Assembly (NCBI GenBank): GCA_947502595.1
Contig: CANNAM010000009.1
Coordinates: 62,001-126,000 of the forward strand
Length of the DNA stretch: 64,000 nucleotides
From: an uncultured Marinicella sp.
GTDB taxonomy: Bacteria > Pseudomonadota > Gammaproteobacteria > Xanthomonadales > Marinicellaceae
Direction: 5' to 3'
Shown here: positions 36,957-46,900 of the stretch, in pieces
Numbering within the stretch: the first letter of the stretch is position 1
Layout of the letters: every line of letters starts with the position of its first letter
Notes under the pieces: model-generated
Database searches by the model: none
The model's input: only the letters and a program-made list of their open reading frames with translations
Told to the model about the DNA's origin: nothing
Translations under genes and position numbers: made by a program

Positions 36957-38280
36957 TTGCTACTACATCTGATTGCTCTAAGATACCAGCCGCCCTTTTC
37001 AAATTCAATACATTCATTAAATAGTCATGCTTGGCACGTGAGTAATCACGTTGTGCTTGGTACAGACTTCTTTGTGAGTTCAGTACTTCAACAATATTTC
37101 TGGTGCCTACTTCAAAGCCTGCTGCTGTGGCTTGTTCCGCACTTTTGGCTGACACTACGGCCAATTGTCGGGCTTGTACTGAGCTCCAGCCAGCTTCAAC
37201 ATTGTGCAGCGCGTTGCGTACATTTCTGACAGTTGAAAAGGTGATGCGGTCTAAATCTTCCATTGCAGCACGGTACCTTAACTTGGCTTGGCGACTTAAT
37301 GATGAGGTTCTGCCACCTGAGAAGATGGGTACGTTGACGGTTAGACTGATTGAATCTGAATCGGTGGTGCTGTTTGGAATTTGATTGATAATTAACTCGC
37401 CATCGACCAAATCTTGAAACGAACGGCCTTCGTCATTGTTACGTCCTTTTCTGGCGGAAAGGCTGACTGTGGGCAGGTGATCAGACTGTTGCAATCTGAT
37501 GGTTTTTTCGGCAATTTCTGCGTCAATTTTAGCTGCAGCCAGATTGGGGTTGTTGTTCAAAGCCAAGTCTTCCCAGTAACTTAACTCATAGCTGGGCAAT
37601 TCATATTGCGAGAAATCATCAGGCAAGGAGTTTAATTGTGGGTAATAATTCAGGGTGATTTCATACAAGGCTTCTTTGCTGTCATCTAATAAGTTTTTGG
37701 CATTAATCACACTGGCTCTTGAGCCATCGTATTGCGCGCGGGCTTCATGTACATCAGTTATGGCTGCCAAGCCCACGTCGTAGCGTTGCTCAGCTTGGTC
37801 AAGTTGTCTTTGAATGGCCTTTTCTTCGGATTCAGCGAATTTAACCACATCGATATTGGTTAAAACATTGAAGTAACTTTGTGCAACACGAACTAAAAAG
37901 TCTTGTGCAGCAGCGCCATAATTGGCATAACCGCGTGCGCCCTCTAAATCGGCTTGTTTCAGACGCACAAAATTACTGTGGTCATAAACAGTTTGGTTGA
38001 GACTGAGTCCCCAGCCATCGGATTCTGCTTTTGGCGGGTTATTGACCCCGCCGCCGTCAAACTCTGTTTTTGAATCTGATTGTGATTTAGTCCAAGAGCC
38101 AGAAATTTGTGGTAAAAAATTAGCCATCGCTTGTTTGCGGTTTTCTAATGTGGCTTCTTGGTTGTATTTTGCTGCGCGCAGTTGTGGGTCTTTTTCCAGC
38201 GCAGTGTTTAGCACATCAACCAGGTCTTCTGCGGTTGCATGGCCTGCAAACAGGGCGCTGAGTAAAATTATTTTTTTCAT
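36931..38280 (-). CDS. TolC-family outer-membrane efflux/secretion channel
   Basis: 449 aa. Signal peptide MKKIILLSALFAGHATA, then two repeats of the outer membrane efflux protein domain (about 25-220 and 235-440). Coiled-coil helices are visible (AQEKAIQRQLDQAEQRYDVGLAAITDVHEARAQYD and RQAKLRYRAAMEDLDRI). It closes with GFEVGTRNIVEVLNSQRSLYQAQRDYSRAKHDYLMNVLNLK, which is the TolC-type signature (TIGR01844 group). It is the exit channel for type I secretion or RND pumps; no other pump gene is in the window. The gene is 7 bases downstream of a Pcm-like gene on the same strand, so it is cotranscribed. Confidence 0.93.
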   Translation of the reverse strand: MKKIILLSALFAGHATAEDLVDVLNTALEKDPQLRAAKYNQEATLENRKQAMANFLPQISGSWTKSQSDSKTEFDGGGVNNPPKAESDGWGLSLNQTVYDHSNFVRLKQADLEGARGYANYGAAAQDFLVRVAQSYFNVLTNIDVVKFAESEEKAIQRQLDQAEQRYDVGLAAITDVHEARAQYDGSRASVINAKNLLDDSKEALYEITLNYYPQLNSLPDDFSQYELPSYELSYWEDLALNNNPNLAAAKIDAEIAEKTIRLQQSDHLPTVSLSARKGRNNDEGRSFQDLVDGELIINQIPNSTTDSDSISLTVNVPIFSGGRTSSLSRQAKLRYRAAMEDLDRITFSTVRNVRNALHNVEAGWSSVQARQLAVVSAKSAEQATAAGFEVGTRNIVEVLNSQRSLYQAQRDYSRAKHDYLMNVLNLKRAAGILEQSDVVAINSLLTVQ

Positions 38281-38287
38281 AGTGGGT

Positions 38288-38926
38288 TCAGAGTTTAAAT
38301 GTTTGTTGTTGGTTTGAATTAATCAGTTTGGCAACCACTGTGTCAAAATGAGACGAATAAGAGGCTGCCGAGCTATAGACCCTGGCCTCCATAATAGGTT
38401 CATCTCCAATCACGGCAAATACTTGCCCGCTGGCAGTCAGCCAATTAAAAACTTGTGCTGGGACTTCATCAAGCGAGCCAGTGATTACCACTCGATCGTA
38501 TTTTTGTACTGGTTCGAAACTGAAAAAATCTGCAGTTTCACAAGTTACATTGTCTATGTCGTTTTCTTGCAGTTTTTTAACTGCGGCAGTGGTGAAGTCG
38601 GGGTGAATGTCAATGCTGTGTACATGCTTAACCAGCTGGCTTAATAGTGCAGTGACGTAAGCGCTGCCAGTACCAACTTCTAACACCGAATGAGCAGCAT
38701 CTAGTTCCAATGCTTGCAGCATTCGTCCCTCAACCACTGGTTTCATCATGTTTTGTCCGTGGCTTATGGGTAAAGTTAAATCAGCGAAAGCCAATTTTCT
38801 TTGTGGAACTTGAACAAATTCTTCTCTTTGCACATTTAACATGGCATTTAAAATGTCCTTGTTAATCACATCCCAAGAGCGCACTTGCTGCTTGACCATG
38901 TTGTGTCTTGCTGTATCAAAATTCAT
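38288..38926 (-). CDS. protein-L-isoaspartate O-methyltransferase-like protein
   Basis: 212 aa class I SAM methyltransferase. Pcm-like features: ARHNMVKQQVRSWDVIN at the N-terminus, the SAM-binding VLEVGTGSAYVTALL, and the acidic motif VHSIDIHPD. LPISHGQNMMKPVVEGRML is the substrate-binding region that in Pcm is PLPIGHGQTISQP. In this tolC-linked subgroup the function is not proven to be isoaspartate repair. Directly upstream of the TolC-family gene with 7 bases between them, an arrangement also seen in pseudomonads and xanthomonads. Confidence 0.9.
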   Translation of the reverse strand: MNFDTARHNMVKQQVRSWDVINKDILNAMLNVQREEFVQVPQRKLAFADLTLPISHGQNMMKPVVEGRMLQALELDAAHSVLEVGTGSAYVTALLSQLVKHVHSIDIHPDFTTAAVKKLQENDIDNVTCETADFFSFEPVQKYDRVVITGSLDEVPAQVFNWLTASGQVFAVIGDEPIMEARVYSSAASYSSHFDTVVAKLINSNQQQTFKL

Positions 38927-39067
38927 GTATTATTTCGCCTTTTTTGTTATGATGTGACTGTCTGATCCAAGAGTGAACCAACTGTGATTCAGACTGTTTA
39001 GCCTAACAGTTGTATTTGTTAGCTTACTGATTCTCAGCGCCATATCATGGGTTAAAAGTCACATTTT

Positions 39068-39715
39068 ATGATATTTTCATCAATGAACGAAGCCAATTAT
39101 ACAAAGTTACAAACAAATAAGCTGATAAGTGGCATGAAAACGCTTGAATTAGATGTCGGCAAGGCGCCGATAATCATGGCGTATTTAGGGCTGTTGCAAA
39201 AATGGAACAAAGCTTATAACCTCACAGCAATAGATCAACTCGAACAAATGGTGACGCATCATGCACTGGATGCTTTGGCTGTACTTAAATACTTTACCGG
39301 GCAGCGCATCATTGATGTTGGTACTGGTGGTGGCATCCCTGGTTTTTTGATTGCCATCATGTGTCCTGATAAACATGTGGTGTTATTGGATGCAGTGGGT
39401 AAAAAGGCACGGTTCATGCGTCAGGTAAAGCGTGAACTCAAGCTTGAAAACACCGAGGTGGTTCACTCAAGAGTGGAAAATTATTTTCCAGAGGAAAAAT
39501 TTGATGTGGTAACATCACGGGCTTTTTCAGAATTAAGTCTGTTTTTGCAGTTGACCGAACATTTGGGGCATGATCAATGCCAGTATTTAGCGATGAAAGG
39601 GCCTAAAACAGAAACAATCGGCGATGATTTGGCCTTCAAACAAATGGCATGTTGGGAAATCAACGTGCCTTATTTAGTTGGGGCAAGGAAGCTGTATCAG
39701 TTTAAAAAAGTTTAA
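39068..39715 (+). CDS. rsmG: 16S rRNA (guanine527-N7)-methyltransferase
   Basis: 215 aa. N-terminal helical part with AYLGLLQKWNKAYNLTAI, a hallmark of RsmG. SAM-binding motif IDVGTGGGIPGFLIAI is followed by VLLDAVGKKARFMRQV. The acidic loop VVTSRAFSEL is typical. It methylates G527 in 16S rRNA. Translation could start at ATG 39068 or at the in-frame ATG at 39083. It is followed by parA with only 19 bases between. mnmG, usually the gene in front, is far away. Confidence 0.95.
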   Translation: MIFSSMNEANYTKLQTNKLISGMKTLELDVGKAPIIMAYLGLLQKWNKAYNLTAIDQLEQMVTHHALDALAVLKYFTGQRIIDVGTGGGIPGFLIAIMCPDKHVVLLDAVGKKARFMRQVKRELKLENTEVVHSRVENYFPEEKFDVVTSRAFSELSLFLQLTEHLGHDQCQYLAMKGPKTETIGDDLAFKQMACWEINVPYLVGARKLYQFKKV

Positions 39716-39734
39716 ACCACATCAAATAATATAT

Positions 39735-40508
39735 ATGGTAAATAAAACACATAAAATCATAGCGATAGCCAACCAAAAAGGTGGTGTGGGCAAAACCACC
39801 ACTGCGGTGAATTTATCTATTGGCTTGGCGCAGTTGGGTAAAAAGGTGTTGTTGATTGATTTGGACCCCCAAGGCAACGCAACCATGGCCAGTGGAGCTG
39901 ACTCTCGCGATTTACCCTATTCGGCTTGTGAATTGTTAATGGACGAATGTCAAGCCAGTGATGCCATCATGAAGTTTGAATTGTTACACGTGATAGGTTC
40001 AAACACTGATCTGACCGCAGCTGAGCTACAAATGATGGAATATGAAGAGCCGCAGACTATTTTACGTCAGCAGTTGGAACCAATTGTGGCCGACTATGAT
40101 TTTATTCTGATTGATTGTCCGCCGTCATTGAGTATTTTGACGGTCAATGCGTTGACCGCTGCAGACAGTGTGTTGATTCCGATGCAGTGTGAATATTATG
40201 CACTGGAGGGTTTGACTTCTTTACTGGATACCATTGATCGGGTGAAACAAACCACCAACCCTAAATTAGAGATTGAGGGGTTATTGCGCACCATGTTTGA
40301 TGGTCGCAATAATTTGGCCAATGATGTGGCTGCACAAATCAGCGAACATTTTGGCGACAAGGTTTTTATGACGGTGGTGCCACGCAATGTCAAAGTGGCA
40401 GAAGCACCCAGTTTTGGACAATCTGCGATCGAATATGATCACCTGTCCCGTGGCGCAGTTGCATACAAAGGACTGGCCAGTGAGTTGTTAAGGAGGAACC
40501 ATGTCTGA
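39735..40508 (+). CDS. parA: chromosome-partitioning ATPase ParA
   Basis: 257 aa from the ATG at 39735. A deviant Walker A motif is KGGVGKTTTAVNLS near the N-terminus. Walker B is IDCPP and FILIDCPPSLSIL. It ends in SVAYKGLA-type residues (GAVAYKGLASELLRR). ParA drives segregation of the parS-bound ParB complex. A longer frame that starts in rsmG at 39678 does not look like ParA in its extra part. The stop overlaps parB by 8 bases, so they are coupled. Confidence 0.96.
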   Translation: MVNKTHKIIAIANQKGGVGKTTTAVNLSIGLAQLGKKVLLIDLDPQGNATMASGADSRDLPYSACELLMDECQASDAIMKFELLHVIGSNTDLTAAELQMMEYEEPQTILRQQLEPIVADYDFILIDCPPSLSILTVNALTAADSVLIPMQCEYYALEGLTSLLDTIDRVKQTTNPKLEIEGLLRTMFDGRNNLANDVAAQISEHFGDKVFMTVVPRNVKVAEAPSFGQSAIEYDHLSRGAVAYKGLASELLRRNHV

Positions 40509-41427
40509 AGAGTCAAATAAGAAAATTTTGTCAAAAAAGAAATTAACCAAAAAAACCAGTAAAAAGAAGGTTGGCCGAAAAAGTGGTTTGGGTAGAGGTT
40601 TGGATGCGTTGTTGGGCAGTCGAACTCAGTCGAATGATGGGTCAAATGATGCAAAAAGCGAGTTACAAACCTTAGGCATTGAACAGTTGCAACCAGGTCA
40701 ATACCAACCACGCAGCATCATGGACCAAACCAAGCTGCAAGAATTGGCAGACTCGATTCAATCACAAGGCATTGTGCAGCCCATAGTGGTCAGAAAATTG
40801 ACTGCGAACAAGTACGAAATCATAGCTGGTGAACGCAGGTGGCGAGCTGCACAGTTGGCACAGTTGTCTGAAGTACCCGTGTTGGTTAAACAAGTCAATG
40901 ACCAGCAAACCATCGCCATGGCGCTGATTGAAAATATTCAGCGAGAAGACTTGAACCCGTTGGAAGAGGCTTTGGCCTTACAGCGTTTGATTGATGAATT
41001 CACACTGACTCATGCAGAAGCAGCGCAAGCTGTTGGTCGCTCACGAGTTGCAGTAAGCAACTTGCTGCGCTTATTAGAGTTGTCTGACAAGGTAAAAACA
41101 TTGTTGAACGATGGTTTGATTGAAATGGGACATGCTCGCTGTTTATTGTCATTAGATGCTAAAGACCAGTTACAAGCGGCCAATCAAATCATCACTAAAA
41201 AACTTTCAGTGCGTCAAGCCGAGGCTTTGGTTAAAGCCATGAAATTGCCGCCACAGCCATCACCGAGTCAAAATAAAGGTGCTGACATCACCAGCTTAGA
41301 GCAAAAATTGTCTGAACAGTTGGGTGCTCAAGTTGATATTCAACACAAGGCCAAAGGTAAAAGTAAGTTGGTCATTCATTACCATGGTGCAGATGAACTG
41401 GAAGGCATTTTAAACCGCATCAAGTGA
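40501..41427 (+). CDS. parB: chromosome-partitioning protein ParB
   Basis: 308 aa. Very basic N-terminus (a run of Lys), then GLGRGLDALLG, the canonical ParA-interaction/start motif. The CTP-binding ParB/sulfiredoxin-like fold is visible in LQPGQYQPR and GERRWRAAQLA. The HTH for parS recognition (THAEAAQAVGRSRVAVSNLLRLLEL) follows. The C-terminal dimer domain is at about 260-308. Overlaps the parA end by 8 bases. No perfect parS (TGTTTCACGTGAAACA) was found in the window. Confidence 0.96.
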   Translation: MSEESNKKILSKKKLTKKTSKKKVGRKSGLGRGLDALLGSRTQSNDGSNDAKSELQTLGIEQLQPGQYQPRSIMDQTKLQELADSIQSQGIVQPIVVRKLTANKYEIIAGERRWRAAQLAQLSEVPVLVKQVNDQQTIAMALIENIQREDLNPLEEALALQRLIDEFTLTHAEAAQAVGRSRVAVSNLLRLLELSDKVKTLLNDGLIEMGHARCLLSLDAKDQLQAANQIITKKLSVRQAEALVKAMKLPPQPSPSQNKGADITSLEQKLSEQLGAQVDIQHKAKGKSKLVIHYHGADELEGILNRIK

Positions 41428-41556
41428 GATAAAAATCGCTTTTATTCAAAGCCGTCGGTTTTTCTTGATTATTGCGCTGCATAGGGCTGTTTTGCTTGAT
41501 TTTATGGTCTCGAAGGGTTAAGGTTTGGCACCATTTTTAACTTGGATAAAATTCGC

Positions 41557-43305
41557 ATGAGCACAACGAACCAAGCCTTGGCCGATTGGGTCAAAAAAGT
41601 TGCCGAACTTACCCAGCCTGACCAAATATACTGGTGTGATGGCACTGCAGCAGAAGAGCAAAGAATCAATCAACTGTTGTTGGATGATGGCAGCTACAAG
41701 CAACTCAATCCTGAGACTCATCCCAACTGTTTCTTACACTTATCAGATCCACAAGACGTCGCACGGGTGGAGCATTTAACCTTTATTTGTACTGAAAAAG
41801 AAGCCGATGCTGGACCCAATAACCATTGGATGGCTCCAGATGTGGCGCATGACAAAATTGATGCACTGTTCGCCGGCTGTATGCAAGGCAGAACCATGTA
41901 CGTCATTCCTTACTGCATGGGACCTATCGACTCACCTATTTCACGTTGTGGGGTGGAAATCACCGACAGCGCATACGTGGTACAAAACATGCGCTTGATG
42001 ACGCGCATGGGTCAAGCTGCTTTACAAAGAATTGAACGTGAGGGTGGCTTTGTCAAAGGGTTGCACTCGACTGGTGAATTAGATCCTGATCGTCGGTTTA
42101 TCATGCATTTTCCTGAAGAGCTGGCAATCAAGAGTTATGGTTCTGGTTATGGCGGTAATGCATTATTAGGCAAAAAGTGTCATGCCCTGCGAATTGCTTC
42201 ATACCAAGCCAAGAATGAAGGTTGGTTGGCTGAGCATATGTTGATTCTGGGCATCAAAACCCCAGCAGGTAAACAACACTATGTGGCCGCAGCGTTTCCA
42301 TCAGCTTGTGGTAAAACCAACTTGGCCATGTTGATTCCACCTGAAGGTTATGTCAAAGATGGTTGGGAAATCAGCACCGTAGGTGATGACATTTGTTGGA
42401 TGCGACCTGGTGAAGATGGTCGTTTATGGGCCATCAACCCTGAAGCTGGCTTTTTCGGCGTGGCACCTGGTACTGCCAAAGACACCAACCCCAATGCGCT
42501 GGCGATGTTGTATCAAGACACCATTTTCACCAATGTGGCGGAAACTGAAGACGGACAGCCTTGGTGGGAAGGTCTGGATGATCGCACACCTGTTACTGAC
42601 TGGCAAGGACGGCCTTATGATCCTGCCAATGGTCCTGCAGCACACCCGAACTCAAGATTCACTGTTTCAGCCAAGCGCTGTCCCAGTTATTCGCCAGAGT
42701 CAGAAGCTGCAGCTGGTGTGCCTTTAGATGCCATTATTTTCGGCGGTCGTCGAGCCAATTTGGTACCACTGGTCGCAGAGGCCCGTAATTGGGACCATGG
42801 TGTGTTGATGGGTGCCACAGTTGCCTCTGAAACCACTGCAGCAGCCACTGGTGCTGTGGGCGTGGTCAGACGTGATCCGATGGCCATGAAACCATTCTGT
42901 GGTTATCATTTTGGTGATTACTGGGGACATTGGATTGGTATGCAGGAACAAGCCGACCATTTACCTAAAGTATTCACAGTTAACTGGTTCCGTAAAGACG
43001 CACAAGGTAAATTCATGTGGCCTGGCTTTGGTGAAAACATGCGTGTATTAGAATGGATTATTGGCCGTTGTCAAGGCACCCTAGGTGCCACTGAAACAGC
43101 CATTGGTCATTTGCCTTCAGCAGCTGACATCAATACCAAAGATCTGGATATGGATATGCAAGTATTGGATCAGTTGTTGTCGGTTGACAGTGAAGGCTGG
43201 CAAGCTGAATCAGCGTCAGTGAAAAAGTACTTGGCTGAATACGGTGATCGTGTACCCCAAGAATTGTATGCTGAACTGGATACCATCAAACAAAAACTAC
43301 AGTGA
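41557..43305 (+). CDS. pckG: phosphoenolpyruvate carboxykinase (GTP)
   Basis: 582 aa from the ATG at 41557. GTP-dependent class. The kinase loop is FPSACGKTNLAML, with the hyper-reactive Cys at 251 and Lys 253. Other motifs are the substrate region RRFIMHFPEELAIKSYGSGYGGNALLGKKC and the metal/oxaloacetate motif VGDDICWM. AAATGAVGVVRRDPMAMKPFCGYHFGDYW contains the GTP pocket. It converts oxaloacetate and GTP to phosphoenolpyruvate, the entry to gluconeogenesis. It is a single gene with a strong terminator. The frame is open to 41542 (TTG) but the ATG is preferred, with GGAT eight bases upstream. Confidence 0.95.
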   Translation: MSTTNQALADWVKKVAELTQPDQIYWCDGTAAEEQRINQLLLDDGSYKQLNPETHPNCFLHLSDPQDVARVEHLTFICTEKEADAGPNNHWMAPDVAHDKIDALFAGCMQGRTMYVIPYCMGPIDSPISRCGVEITDSAYVVQNMRLMTRMGQAALQRIEREGGFVKGLHSTGELDPDRRFIMHFPEELAIKSYGSGYGGNALLGKKCHALRIASYQAKNEGWLAEHMLILGIKTPAGKQHYVAAAFPSACGKTNLAMLIPPEGYVKDGWEISTVGDDICWMRPGEDGRLWAINPEAGFFGVAPGTAKDTNPNALAMLYQDTIFTNVAETEDGQPWWEGLDDRTPVTDWQGRPYDPANGPAAHPNSRFTVSAKRCPSYSPESEAAAGVPLDAIIFGGRRANLVPLVAEARNWDHGVLMGATVASETTAAATGAVGVVRRDPMAMKPFCGYHFGDYWGHWIGMQEQADHLPKVFTVNWFRKDAQGKFMWPGFGENMRVLEWIIGRCQGTLGATETAIGHLPSAADINTKDLDMDMQVLDQLLSVDSEGWQAESASVKKYLAEYGDRVPQELYAELDTIKQKLQ

Positions 43306-43336
43306 TAACAAGCTGATCAACTTGGTTTGAACAGAA

Positions 43337-43364
43337 AAACCACTCACTATTGAGTGGTTTTTTT
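43337..43364 (+). terminator. rho-independent terminator after pckG
   Basis: AAACCACTCA/TGAGTGGTTT perfect ten-base stem, CTAT loop and T-run, 32 bases past the stop. Confidence 0.9.
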
Positions 43365-43912
43365 GTGCTCGTTTTTAATTCCACCAGGACCTGGTGCATG
43401 CCACGCACCACCGGTTGAGGCCAGCAAGATATGGTAAGTCAACTCAAGTAATGGCTTCTTTCAACTGCTTATTCCTGTGGCATCGGCTATTCTGCTGAAA
43501 TGGTATTTTCGTTGTTTGTTGGGGTGGCATAGCAGGTAATTCTGAGCATGCACTTCAGCATGGCGTTGCAGCAGAAGCTGAGTTTGGCCATTGATTTTGA
43601 ACCCGCTAAGCAACATCTCCTTTTTGTGCATCACTGTGTAATTAGGCTGAAAAATGTGTGCTGTTAAATTGGCTAATTGCTGTAGCTTAAATCACCCTTA
43701 GTTTGACTGACAGCAACGGTTTTAATTTGCAGAAAATATTTAAATTTGTAAGCCACCTGTCACATTCAGGTGCTAAGATTGCCGCGATTAACTGATAACT
43801 GCATATGAGCAATGCTCGGGGCTTGGGTAAACCAGATTTACACCGGTCATAGATTATTGTATTTTTTCTTGAGTGTGGTCATTAAATACAACTGAAAAGA
43901 GGACTAGGTAAC
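43365..43912. other. 548-bp intergenic stretch
   Basis: Between the pckG terminator and the secreted nuclease gene. It has no convincing known gene. One minus-strand reading frame (43461-43631) is given separately. The last ~170 bases are AT-rich and should hold the nuclease promoter, though no clear -35/-10 pair was assigned. No tRNA or repeat seen. Confidence 0.5.
43461..43631 (-). CDS. possible 56-aa ORF, unknown
   Basis: ATG at 43631 on the minus strand with GGAG a few codons inside it rather than upstream, reading MHKKEMLLSGFKINGQ..., ending at TGA 43463-43461. After the stop the same frame stays open for at least 27 more codons, so it may be the broken end of a longer gene. No family recognised. 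It could easily be chance. Confidence 0.2.
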   Translation of the reverse strand: MHKKEMLLSGFKINGQTQLLLQRHAEVHAQNYLLCHPNKQRKYHFSRIADATGISS

Positions 43913-46900
43913 ATGCATATAAAATTTAAATCAATACTTAAAGCCACGCTGATGGCAGCGGGAATGGTGGGTGTGGCACAAGCTGACGAGCTGTGGTTGG
44001 AAACTTTTGAAACGGATGGACAGGGAACGCGGTATACCGCATCGACCCCTTTCAATGATGGTGTCAATGACCATTGGAACCGCACGGACGGTACTGATAT
44101 ATCCAATATTTCTGGCCCATACACTGGCTTTGGGGGTGGGTATTTTTGGGCCGCTGAAGACACCGATGACAATGGTGGGAATGGCCTTGCAGAACAAAGT
44201 CTTGAAATCAACGCCATCAGTATCACTGGTTACACCAACCTCAGGTTATCTGGTTTATTTGGTGCTGGAAACAACAGTGGCAGTGGTACAGCAGCTGACG
44301 GTGGTTATGACGCCAATGATTACCTGATTGTGCAATACCGAGTAGACAGCAGTGATCCATTGGATTTTGTTGATGCCTTGTGTTTTAACTATGAAAATCA
44401 TGGTGATACATCTAATGAACCAATCGGCTTGGATGCAGACTGTGATGGCACGGCAGATGTACTGGGCAGCAACCAATTGACCACCAACTTACAGGAGTTT
44501 GGTATTGATTTAGCGGTAACTGGTAACCTGCTGGATCTCAGGGTGCTGGTCAATATGGAAAGTGCCAAAGAAGAAATTGCGTTTGATGACATTAAACTGA
44601 CTGGTGATTTAAGCGGGGTTGATAACCCGCCGCAAGTGGTTTCTACCACGCCAGCAGATATGGCGACTGGCGTAGCCATTGATGCCAATGTTCAAATTGT
44701 TTTCAATGAGGAGGTGTTTGTTGATTTTAACGGCATCACCCAATCTTGCACCCTCAGTGGTGCAACATCTTGGCCACAGTTCAGTGGTACATCAACCATT
44801 GACCTGAACCCCAGTGATTTCATTGCAGGTGAGACCTGTACCTTTACTTTAACGGCATCATTGATAACTGATGTTGATGGTAATAACGATCAACTTGATG
44901 GCAATGCAGATGGCATTGGTGGTGATGATTATGTTTTCAGTTTCACTGTGGAGCCTGATTTGCCACCTGTGGTGGTAGCAACCACACCAGCAGAGGGTTC
45001 TGTTGGTTTTGATAAATCCGCAGATTTAATCATCGAATTCTCAGAAGCAATTAATGCCACTTCAGCAGCTGTTACCTTGAATTGTAGCCAGTCCGGCACA
45101 GTTGGCTTTGCTGGCTTACCGGTCAATGCCAACAACTTCATCACCATCAATCCGAACAACGATTTAATTGATGCCGAAACTTGTGACTTAGGCATAGTGG
45201 CCGCAGCGGTGTCTGATACGGATGGTACGGCAGATAATATGGCTGAAGATGTGCTGGTTTCATTCACTGTCGGCTACCCAGTGGTAGAAATATTTACCAT
45301 ACAAGGCAGTGGTATGAGCAGCCCAATGGCAGGCACCACCGTTGCCACGCAGGATAACATCGTAACCGCAGTTGGCAGCGCTGGCTTTTATATGCAAACA
45401 CCGGATGCTCGAGATGATGGGGTATTGGCTACTTCAAATGGCATCTATGTCTATACCGGTGGTGCGCCAACCGTTGTGGCCGGTGATTCAGTCAACGTCA
45501 CAGGTGATGTGGTTGAATTTTTTAATTTAACTGAGTTTGCCAACCCAAGCAGTCAGACCATCGTGGTGAACAGTCAAGGTAACCCCTTGCCTACCGCTTT
45601 GCTGTTAGATGAAAATTTCCCATCAACAGACCCAGCTGTATTTGACTGTGGCGATGCTGCTTTGCAACTGGAATGTTTTGAAGGCATGTACTTTGAAATG
45701 CCTCAGGGTTTCGTTTCTGCGGCATCGGTTGCGACATTTTTTGCTGGCAGTGATGGTTACGATGTGTATGTGAAAGCGGGTGCTTCTAGGGCATTCAGAG
45801 AACCTGGTATTGAATACCCTGGGTTACCTGGGTTACCGGTATTTGATGGTAATCCAGAGTTGATTGAAATGAGTATTGATGCACTGGCGTTGCCCTACCA
45901 GCCATTATCTGCTGGTTCTGAAATCGCTTTAAAGGGCGTTATCAGTTTTGGCTTTGGTGATTATGAATTACAACCTACTGAGTTAACCATGATCAATGAA
46001 AACATCATTCCTGCACAGGTCAGAGCCGCCAGCATTGATGAGTTCACAATTGCTTCAGCCAATATTCAAAGGCTGTTTGACCCAATTGATGACCCGGGCG
46101 CTGAAGATGATGATCAAATTGAAGACCCAGTGGTGTATGCCAATCGCATGCTGAAGTTGGCTGAATATGTGGTTAATGACATGCAGTCTCCAACCATCAT
46201 TGCCTTACAAGAAATTGAAAACTTGAATGTACTGAATGACTTAATTGCTGCTGTGACTGCGGCAGGTGGCCCTGCTTACAATGCCGAGTTGATGGATGGC
46301 AATGACCAAGGGGGTATTGATGTGGCTTATTTGTACCAAACTGATTTATTGAGTAATGTCACCGTCACACAATTGGGTGCTACAGAGCTGAATACCTTTG
46401 ATGGCTCTTTGTTGCATGACCGTCCACCGTTGAGGCTGGCTGCAGATGTTGCTGTTGGGAGTGAGGCCTTTGCTGTCAATGTTTTGGTTGTACACATGCG
46501 TTCCAGAGGGGGAATTGATGACAATGCCGATGGCGAAAGGGTGCGCAGCAAGCGCTTACAGCAAGCCAATTCAGTGGCCGCTATGGTCAGTGGTATTTTG
46601 ACCGGTGAACCGAACACTGCTTTGTATGTGGTTGGCGATTTCAATGCATTCCAATTCACCGACGGCTATGTAGATGTGGTGGGTCAAATCACTGGACAGG
46701 CCGTTGCAACGGATAATTTAGTCTGGTCTGAGCCGCTGTTCGCTGATTCGCCTTTAACTCAAGCCGTTCAAACCTTGCCGACTGATCAGCAGTATTCATT
46801 TGTTTACCGTGGCAGCGCTCAAGTATTGGACAATGCCATCATGAATGATGCAGGTCTGATGGGGTTGAATGATGTGCAGTTTGTGCGTGGGCAGGCTGAT

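Noticed and set aside
39982-39997. parS-like sequence TGTTACACGTGATAGG inside parA
   Set aside because: It matches 13 of 16 positions, but a rough calculation gives about 0.7 such matches expected by chance in 64 kb and the right half is poor. No perfect parS is in the window.
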